25,458 nt of DNA from a virus: positions 1-25,458 of the IMG/VR virus record IMGVR_UViG_3300028920_000248; one strand, given 5' to 3'. Shown here in pieces: positions 21,069-25,458 of the stretch (positions are counted from its first letter, which is position 1; the number at the start of each line of letters is the position of its first letter). A program made the position numbers and the translations under genes. The notes below the pieces were generated by a model, which worked only from the letters and a program-made list of their open reading frames with translations, had not been told where the DNA came from and searched no databases.

Positions 21069-21737
21069 ATGTCAAGGAAAAAAGTCGAAGTGTCGAATTA
21101 CAGTTTTGGGAAGCGGCTCAAGTATCTGAGGTTAAACGCCAACCTCACCCTTGAACAGTTGGCTAAAGTCGCTGACATACCGAAATCAACACTATCTGAA
21201 CTGGAAAATGACAAATATAACCCATCTGCAAGTACATTAGTTCGACTATCCGAACATTTTGGCATCTCAAGCAATTATCTCCTCACCGGCGAAGGGGAAA
21301 TGCACGGAAACGAAAAGAACGGCGATTTTCCGAGCCATCCCGACGTACGCAAAGCCATCCCCATTCCAATCGTCGGCACTGTCCCGGCTGGATTTCCCGA
21401 AACGGCTCCTGAAGAAGACCATATACTCGATTATCTCTATCTTCCTGACGTGCCGAAAAACGCATTCGCCATGGAAGTCAGGGGAGAAAGCATGGCTCCG
21501 ACAGTGCGAAGCGGGGACTATGCAGTTTTTGTCAGAGCGGGCAAGTCGGAGATAAAAAGCGGCGATTTGATCATAGTATGCAATGAATGGGGTGAGCTCA
21601 TTCTGAAGCGTTTCAGAAAAAAAGGTGACGAAATATTTCTTACCAGCGACAATCCGGAATACCCCACCGTCAAACCCAATGAGCATTATAGAAGCGTAGG
21701 CAAGGTCATTAAGGTCATTCGGGAGGTTAAATTTTAA
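21069..21737 (+). CDS. CI-type repressor with S24 autoprotease
   Basis: 222 aa. Residues 10-70 are a Cro/CI helix-turn-helix (LRLNANLTLEQLAKVADIPKSTLSELENDKYNPSASTLVRL). The linker carries the VPAG cleavage site (Ala107-Gly108), and the C-terminal S24 peptidase has GESMAP (Ser141) and LILKRF (Lys180), plus the DNPEYP and VGKVIKVIREV strands. DNA damage through RecA would trigger self-cleavage and induction of the lytic genes on the other strand. It is the key lysogeny gene of the prophage and looks intact. Confidence 0.95.
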   Translation: MSRKKVEVSNYSFGKRLKYLRLNANLTLEQLAKVADIPKSTLSELENDKYNPSASTLVRLSEHFGISSNYLLTGEGEMHGNEKNGDFPSHPDVRKAIPIPIVGTVPAGFPETAPEEDHILDYLYLPDVPKNAFAMEVRGESMAPTVRSGDYAVFVRAGKSEIKSGDLIIVCNEWGELILKRFRKKGDEIFLTSDNPEYPTVKPNEHYRSVGKVIKVIREVKF

Positions 21738-21759
21738 ATAAAAAAAGGGGGCAAAATCT

Positions 21760-22047
21760 ATGGCATTAATCAACTGTCCGGAATGCGGTCAGCAGGTGGC
21801 GGAGACTGCCCTGGCGTGCCCGCAGTGCGGCGCGCCCATCGCCCGAGGTATCGTAACGACCCAGGAAACGGCGAAGGGCTTCAAAATGCATATTTTAATT
21901 TCGACGCTGTTTATCCTCGTCGGCATTGTCTGGGCGATCGGCGCAGGGGTGAACAGTACGAATCCGGTTATCCCGGTCGTGCTGATCTTCGCTGGGCTTG
22001 TCTGGTTTCTCGCGACACGGTTTCGCATCTGGTGGCACCATAAATGA
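21760..22047 (+). CDS. Zinc-ribbon membrane protein
   Basis: 95 aa. MALINCPECGQQVAETALAC-type start with two C-x2-C pairs (CPEC, CPQC) forms a zinc ribbon of the YfgH/'zinc-ribbon domain' class, followed by two hydrophobic helices (ILISTLFILVGIVWAIGAG; IPVVLIFAGLVWFLATRF) with a basic end. The ribbon would be cytoplasmic. A GGGG ribosome site is seven bases before the ATG. It follows the repressor by 22 bases, so it may be co-transcribed from the repressor promoter in the lysogen. Such proteins are common in bacteria and their role is unknown. Confidence 0.75.
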   Translation: MALINCPECGQQVAETALACPQCGAPIARGIVTTQETAKGFKMHILISTLFILVGIVWAIGAGVNSTNPVIPVVLIFAGLVWFLATRFRIWWHHK

Positions 22048-22070
22048 TCCCACGAAAAGGAGGGGCTAGA

Positions 22071-22445
22071 ATGAAAATTCGAGTTTTAATCTGCCTGGTG
22101 GTCGTATCATTTCTCCTCGGCTGCGCTACCTACGGAAACAAAAATATAAAAGATGATGAACTCATATCCAAGATCCAGCCGGACATCACAACAAAGGAGG
22201 AGGTCAAACAACTGATAGGAGATCCCTGGAAGGTATCGTTTACCGAGTCCGGCGAAGAGACATGGGATTATATGCTGACTAAATCGCAGGCCCGGGCATC
22301 CTCATTTATACCCATCGTCGGCATTTTTGCAGGCGGAGTGGACACGCAGACATATACCTTGACGATACGAATCGGAAAGGATGGTATCGTGAAGGGAGTA
22401 GGCAAGGGAAGCTCGACAGGCGGCGCCGGGAGTGTTTTCGATTGA
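22071..22445 (+). CDS. Lipoprotein with BamE/SmpA-like domain
   Basis: 124 aa. The signal peptide MKIRVLICLVVVSFLLGCAT ends in the lipobox LLGC, with lipid attachment at the cysteine. The mature part (ELISKIQPDITTKEEVKQLIGDPWKV, then ETWDYML and YTLTIRIGKDGIVKGV) has the SmpA/OmlA shape, where a helix-turn 'tk.eV...lG.P' is followed by strands and 'G.v'. ATG 22071 has GGAGGGG nearby; a start at 22044 would put nine more residues before the signal. The gene belongs to the lysogen's plus-strand group and may alter the cell envelope, for instance superinfection exclusion, but that is inference. Confidence 0.75.
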   Translation: MKIRVLICLVVVSFLLGCATYGNKNIKDDELISKIQPDITTKEEVKQLIGDPWKVSFTESGEETWDYMLTKSQARASSFIPIVGIFAGGVDTQTYTLTIRIGKDGIVKGVGKGSSTGGAGSVFD

Positions 22446-22673
22446 TCACCTTAAAATTAGGGAAAAAGTAGACAACGTCGTCTATATCGACTTCCCGGGT
22501 GCAGATGACGTATGATTTATCATCGGGAAAGCGGTTTTATAAAGCGGGGGCAACATCATCAGGCAGATCCGTACAACACATCGGCACATCATAACAAACG
22601 GCGCAGATATTCACTACCACTAAAACAGTAACAATCTCAAAGATGAACCCTTTAATAGCATGGAGAAGTCAAA
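22446..22673. other. Gene-free segment between lipoprotein and beta-flower gene
   Basis: No credible coding start in either direction. There is a short inverted repeat TAGAC/GTCTA and a weak TTCCCG/CGGGAA pair (about 22490-22540). A reading frame shows VDNVVYIDFPGADDV without a start codon, which may be a remnant of a decayed gene. Confidence 0.5.
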
Positions 22674-22976
22674 ATGAAACTATTATGGACATGGGGAGGT
22701 ACTTTTTGGGGATATCGCGAGGGTAATAGTTTGTGGACCCACGACGGCAGGCATGTCGGCCAGTTTTATGATGATGAAGTTTACGGATCGGGCGGACGCT
22801 ACCTTGGCGAAATCATGAGCGACAATCGACTCATAACGTGTGTTGGCAAAAAATCATGGAGAAGAGGTGGATTTATGCCATATATAAATCATGTTGGGAT
22901 AGTGCCGTATGTAAACTACGTAGGTCATGTGATGTATGCTGGATATGAAGATTTTCCATCACTGGATGAAATATAA
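22674..22976 (+). CDS. Four-fold beta-flower domain protein
   Basis: 100 aa. MKLLWTWGGTFWGYREGNSL, WTHDGRHVGQFYDDEV, YGSGGRYLGEIMSDNRL are repeats of about 18-22 residues with an aromatic-Gly-aromatic-acidic pattern, as in the small four-fold beta-flower proteins (Bflower) of phages and plasmids. The last third (PYINHVGIVPYVNYVGHVMY) carries a Tyr/Val-Gly pattern of two further strands. Function of this family is not established to my knowledge. It is in the cargo region. A GGAG ribosome site precedes the ATG. Confidence 0.65.
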   Translation: MKLLWTWGGTFWGYREGNSLWTHDGRHVGQFYDDEVYGSGGRYLGEIMSDNRLITCVGKKSWRRGGFMPYINHVGIVPYVNYVGHVMYAGYEDFPSLDEI

Positions 22977-23047
22977 AAAGAAGTAATGGTCAAGATGGTT
23001 AAAGTTCAACCTATAAGAAATTCTACTGAAAAATTCAGAGGATAAAA

Positions 23048-23887
23048 ATGTTTCTTTGCTATGCTGACGAAAGCGGTTTTAATGGCAAAAAATATAATCC
23101 ACAGCAACCTATTCAAGTTATGGTTGCTATCTTTCCAAATGTATACAATTTCCACCGTACGGATTCAGAATTCAGAGATGTTTTTAACTTAATTAACAAA
23201 AAAATACCAATTTCAGAGATAAAAGGAGAACAAATCTACAGAGGAAAACGTTCGTGGGGCAGCGTATCTTACGAATTGCGTGATAAAGTTATTGAGTTTT
23301 ATATCAATTGGATAAAGTCAAGAAATCATAAACTCATTGTAACTGCTATTGACAATAAAGCGTTTTTTGATTTTCGTAAAAGCGAACCGTCAAATCCATT
23401 CATAGAAAAAATCCAATACCCTTACTTGTTAGCTGGTCTTCATATCGCTATGGTCATACAAAAGATGAATAGAAATAGAGAGAAAAACAAAGGAAAAACA
23501 CTGATAATATTTGATGAACAGGATAAATTCGAGAGCCAACTTGCCGATTTAATATTCAATCCACCTGTATTCATAGATGATTTTGTTGTTTTCGATATTA
23601 GGAAGGATAAATACAGACTTTGTCAAATCATTGATACAGCGTTCTTCGTCAAATCACATCATTCTTCAATGGCTCAGGTGGTTGACATTGTCGCTTATCT
23701 TTTTCGTCTTTACATTGAATTTACGGCTTATGGTGCAGTAGAAGCTTATGAAGGTGAATTTGTCAAAATATCTAATTGGATAGATCAAATAAAGAATAAA
23801 TTCGTACCTTTCAATAAAATATATCCCAAAGCAAACAAGCCATTTTTGCAATTTTTAAACTCTGTAAAAGCGAAAGGACTTAAATAG
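23048..23887 (+). CDS. DUF3800 protein (predicted RNase H-fold nuclease-like)
   Basis: 279 aa. Starts FLCYADESGFNG, the hallmark YADESG acidic motif of DUF3800, followed by further acidic residues (IIFDEQDKFES; VVDIVAYLFRLYIEF near the C-terminus) that would complete a metal-binding centre on an RNase H-like fold. Proteins of this family are frequently found beside defence and mobile genes. The gene has a clearly more AT-rich codon style than the phage structural genes, a sign of transfer. AGAGGAT lies before the ATG, and a 26-bp repeat follows the stop at 23908. A defence role is inferred. Confidence 0.75.
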   Translation: MFLCYADESGFNGKKYNPQQPIQVMVAIFPNVYNFHRTDSEFRDVFNLINKKIPISEIKGEQIYRGKRSWGSVSYELRDKVIEFYINWIKSRNHKLIVTAIDNKAFFDFRKSEPSNPFIEKIQYPYLLAGLHIAMVIQKMNRNREKNKGKTLIIFDEQDKFESQLADLIFNPPVFIDDFVVFDIRKDKYRLCQIIDTAFFVKSHHSSMAQVVDIVAYLFRLYIEFTAYGAVEAYEGEFVKISNWIDQIKNKFVPFNKIYPKANKPFLQFLNSVKAKGLK

Positions 23888-23907
23888 AGGAAGCACCTTA
23901 CAGAACC

Positions 23908-23933
23908 AAGGATCATGTCTGCTCTTGACTCTT
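23908..23933 (+). repeat. 26-bp cassette repeat, copy 1
   Basis: AAGGATCATGTCTGCTCTTG and six more bases (ACTCTT). Lies 20 bases after the DUF3800 stop. Shares 22 to 23 of 26 bases with copies 2 and 3. Confidence 0.75.
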
Positions 23934-23962
23934 GAGGCAGCTCCACGAAAAGGATAACCGTT

Positions 23963-24676
23963 ATGGATACCTTTATTAAAGTCGCCATTGGAATATGTTC
24001 TGGTATTTTAGGTGGTTTTTTAGTTGTTGTTTACAATACAATTACATCGGCCAGGCAAGAGAAAGCTATTTTGGTGATTCTTATAGAGGAGTGCATTTTA
24101 CTATTACAACGTGCAACTAATTATTACAGACAGTCACTTCAAAATAATGTTTCATTTTCGACCTTATTTGAAATTAGCGATTCTTCAACTTTTATAAAAT
24201 TCGCTGAAGTAGGAAAGAACAATAAAATCATTGAGACTTCTTTAAAGCTAAAAGCAGATTTTTTTCAAGTTATACGATACACCCATAAAGCTTCTGATGC
24301 TATCGCTGAATCACAAATGGCATCGGCATCGGGTGACCTTGACATGAAAGCTCAAAAGGAAAAAGAAGCTAGAACAGCCCAGTCACTGGCATTGGTTTTC
24401 TTTGTTGGAGATAGCTATTACGGTGATGGTACTTTTAATAGAAAAAGATATGAAGAATTTGTTTCTAGTATACAATTCCTTCTTGACTACTTAAAAGAGC
24501 GCAACGATAGCAAAGTTTATTCATTCATAAATAAGTGTTTTGAAAATCTAAAAACAAATATGAGAGTTACAGAGGAGTTCATAAAAGAGCAAAAAGAGGT
24601 TCTAAACAAAACCGAAAAGGAACTGGATGAATTAAGAGAAATAGAAAGAGCATCAATGGAAAAGAGTCAAACCTAA
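23963..24676 (+). CDS. Membrane-anchored helical/coiled-coil protein, unknown
   Basis: 237 aa. A transmembrane segment at about residues 7-26 (VAIGICSGILGGFLVVVYNT) precedes a mostly helical body (LVILIEECILLLQRATNYYRQ, KLKADFFQVIRYTHKASDAI, FLLDYLKERND) and a strong coiled coil at the C-terminus (FIKEQKEVLNKTEKELDELREIERA). No enzyme motif is seen. AT-rich like its neighbours. It may be the membrane effector or sensor of a two- or three-gene system with the DUF3800 gene. A weak AAAAGGATAACC ribosome region precedes the ATG. It is followed 22 bases on by repeat copy 2. Confidence 0.68.
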   Translation: MDTFIKVAIGICSGILGGFLVVVYNTITSARQEKAILVILIEECILLLQRATNYYRQSLQNNVSFSTLFEISDSSTFIKFAEVGKNNKIIETSLKLKADFFQVIRYTHKASDAIAESQMASASGDLDMKAQKEKEARTAQSLALVFFVGDSYYGDGTFNRKRYEEFVSSIQFLLDYLKERNDSKVYSFINKCFENLKTNMRVTEEFIKEQKEVLNKTEKELDELREIERASMEKSQT

Positions 24677-24698
24677 CTTATTGGAATATTTATATCTG

Positions 24699-24724
24699 AA
24701 GGGTCAAGTCTGCCCTTGACTCAT
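24699..24724 (+). repeat. 26-bp cassette repeat, copy 2 (perfect hairpin)
   Basis: AAGGGTCAAGTCTGCCCTTG plus ACTCAT. GTCAAG (24703-24708) and CTTGAC (24715-24720) pair perfectly across TCTGCC. It lies 22 bases after the stop of the membrane protein gene. Confidence 0.75.
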
Positions 24725-24766
24725 ATTAAGAGGTGAAGACGCTAAAGTCATAAATGGGGAAACTCC

Positions 24767-25051
24767 ATGACTATAAATAGAAATATACATGAGGATAGAA
24801 GAAAAACGGCGGAAAGAATTGTAGACAGAAGCAAACACGAAGTCAGAGATGGCAAAAATTGGCTAGGTCATAGAGAATATTCAGGAGCTGCGTGCATAGA
24901 TGAAAAGTTGCTTGACGGGGCATCTCTGGATGAACTTTTGAAATGTAGAGGGGCAGTTGAGGAGCATATTTTCCATCTCAAAAATGAACATGGTTTATTA
25001 ATAATTGAGGGCGCTCTCAAAAAATTTGATTGGTCAGATCTTGGCATTTGA
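24767..25051 (+). CDS. Unknown 94-aa protein of the cassette
   Basis: MTINRNIHEDRRKTAERIVD, charged and mainly helical, with DEKLLDGASLDELLKCRGAVEEHIFHLKNEHGL, which has the look of a winged-helix recognition segment ('VEEHIFHLKNEHGLLII') but without certainty. AT-rich codon style. GGGGAAAC lies before the ATG. It ends 34 bases before repeat copy 3. Could be a regulator of the cassette. Confidence 0.62.
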   Translation: MTINRNIHEDRRKTAERIVDRSKHEVRDGKNWLGHREYSGAACIDEKLLDGASLDELLKCRGAVEEHIFHLKNEHGLLIIEGALKKFDWSDLGI

Positions 25052-25085
25052 CATCAAAGGAATCACATCTCACATTTCGAAAGAC

Positions 25086-25111
25086 AAGGATCAATTCTGC
25101 TCTTGACTCAT
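25086..25111 (+). repeat. 26-bp cassette repeat, copy 3
   Basis: AAGGATCAATTCTGCTCTTG plus ACTCAT, 23 of 26 bases identical to copy 1 and to copy 2, 34 bases after the stop of the 94-aa gene and about 75 bases before the integrase. Confidence 0.75.
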
Positions 25112-25184
25112 GGCGCATTGAACTATTAAATCAGGATCATGGGCAGAATGGTCAGAAAATGGAAGAGCAGGGTAGGTTTAAACG

Positions 25185-25458
25185 ATGGCCGTAACAAAAC
25201 TCGCCGCGGGTAAATATAGGATTGATTTCTGGCCGGAAGGCCGGCGGGGAAAGCGTAAGCGTGAGGTCTTCTACGGCACAGAGGCGGAGGCCAACCTCTA
25301 TCACCAGGCCCTCAAGCGGCATGCTGGCCACAAGGTGAATCCGACGAAAACGGTGGGTGATATCATCGGCTCCTACCTGGAGTGGGTACGGATGCACCAG
25401 TCTGATCGAACCTACGGTGACAAGTTTACGGTCCTCAATGGAAGGATCTGCTCTTTCT
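25185..25458 (+). CDS. Tyrosine-type phage integrase, 5' part only
   Basis: The 91 codons in the window read MAVTKLAAGKYRIDFWPEGR, RGKRKREVFYGTEAEANLYH, then KTVGDIIGSYLEWVRMHQSD. This is the arm-binding domain ('YRIDFWPEGRRGKRKREVFYGTEAEA') followed by the start of the SAM-like core-binding domain found in phage tyrosine integrases. The catalytic part lies beyond the right edge, so activity cannot be judged. GGTAGG about nine bases before the ATG is a fair ribosome site. Its codon style matches the GC-rich phage genes, unlike the cassette before it. The attachment site should lie to the right of the window. Confidence 0.88.
   Translation, partial: MAVTKLAAGKYRIDFWPEGRRGKRKREVFYGTEAEANLYHQALKRHAGHKVNPTKTVGDIIGSYLEWVRMHQSDRTYGDKFTVLNGRICSF

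Noticed and set aside
23908-25111. Integron attC sites
   Set aside because: The repeats are only 26 bp and lack the RYYYAAC/GTTRRRY core pairs.
25439-25458. Fourth copy of the cassette repeat at the window end (AAGGATCTGCTCTT)
   Set aside because: Lies inside the integrase coding frame, is shortened by several bases and lacks the TTGACTC half; likely chance.

Overview
The window is most of a temperate, lambda-type tailed prophage (siphovirus-like head and tail genes) in a Gram-negative bacterium. The host cannot be named from this stretch. The lipobox lipoprotein with a BamE/SmpA-like fold, the strong AGGAGG-type ribosome sites and the GC-rich coding style would suit a proteobacterium or Desulfobacterota lineage, but that is a guess. 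UAG is an ordinary stop codon for several genes here.

Minus strand, right to left, is the lytic programme. A Cro-position HTH gene (20555-20872) and a CII/CP76-like regulator (20035-20490) head an early operon of small zinc-ribbon, membrane and DUF1599-type proteins. One of them is broken by an in-frame UAG (19148-19387). A MerR-like protein and a CHC2-TOPRIM-SF3 primase-helicase (15693-18053) follow. Next come a stretch of GGTCCGGGTGG-type repeats around a 28-bp Z-DNA-like tract, a gene of unknown function, a stand-alone transposase-type zinc-ribbon/HTH protein, and the terminase pair (Nu1- and A-like). After a 2.4-kb interruption (below) the lambda head order W-B-C/Nu3-D-E resumes (9067 to 3829). 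A UUCG-loop hairpin follows the capsid gene. A lysis cassette (M15 endolysin, three-helix holin, TM/coiled-coil protein) plus a TraR/DksA zinc finger sits between head and tail genes. Tail-assembly genes (Z, FII, U, V-like) run off the left edge.

The interruption at about 9070-11450 holds a roughly 1-kb gene-free region with operator-like repeats, a good promoter and a chain of GGA-rich imperfect hairpins. Plus-strand genes follow: a 44-aa ORF, an HU/IHF protein and an unknown 187-aa protein. It looks like a moron (an independently expressed insert) between the terminase and portal genes.

Plus strand, right end, is lysogeny and cargo. Between the divergent repressor and early operon is a compact segment that can fold as a closed three-way junction ending in a T-run (20903-21017). 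The S24-type CI repressor follows, then a zinc-ribbon membrane protein, a lipoprotein, a beta-flower protein, and an AT-richer cassette of three genes (DUF3800 nuclease-like, a membrane coiled-coil protein, a 94-aa protein). Each of those three is followed within about 40 bp by the same 26-bp palindromic repeat. A tyrosine integrase starts at 25185 and runs off the right edge. No attachment site, tRNA or CRISPR array is visible.
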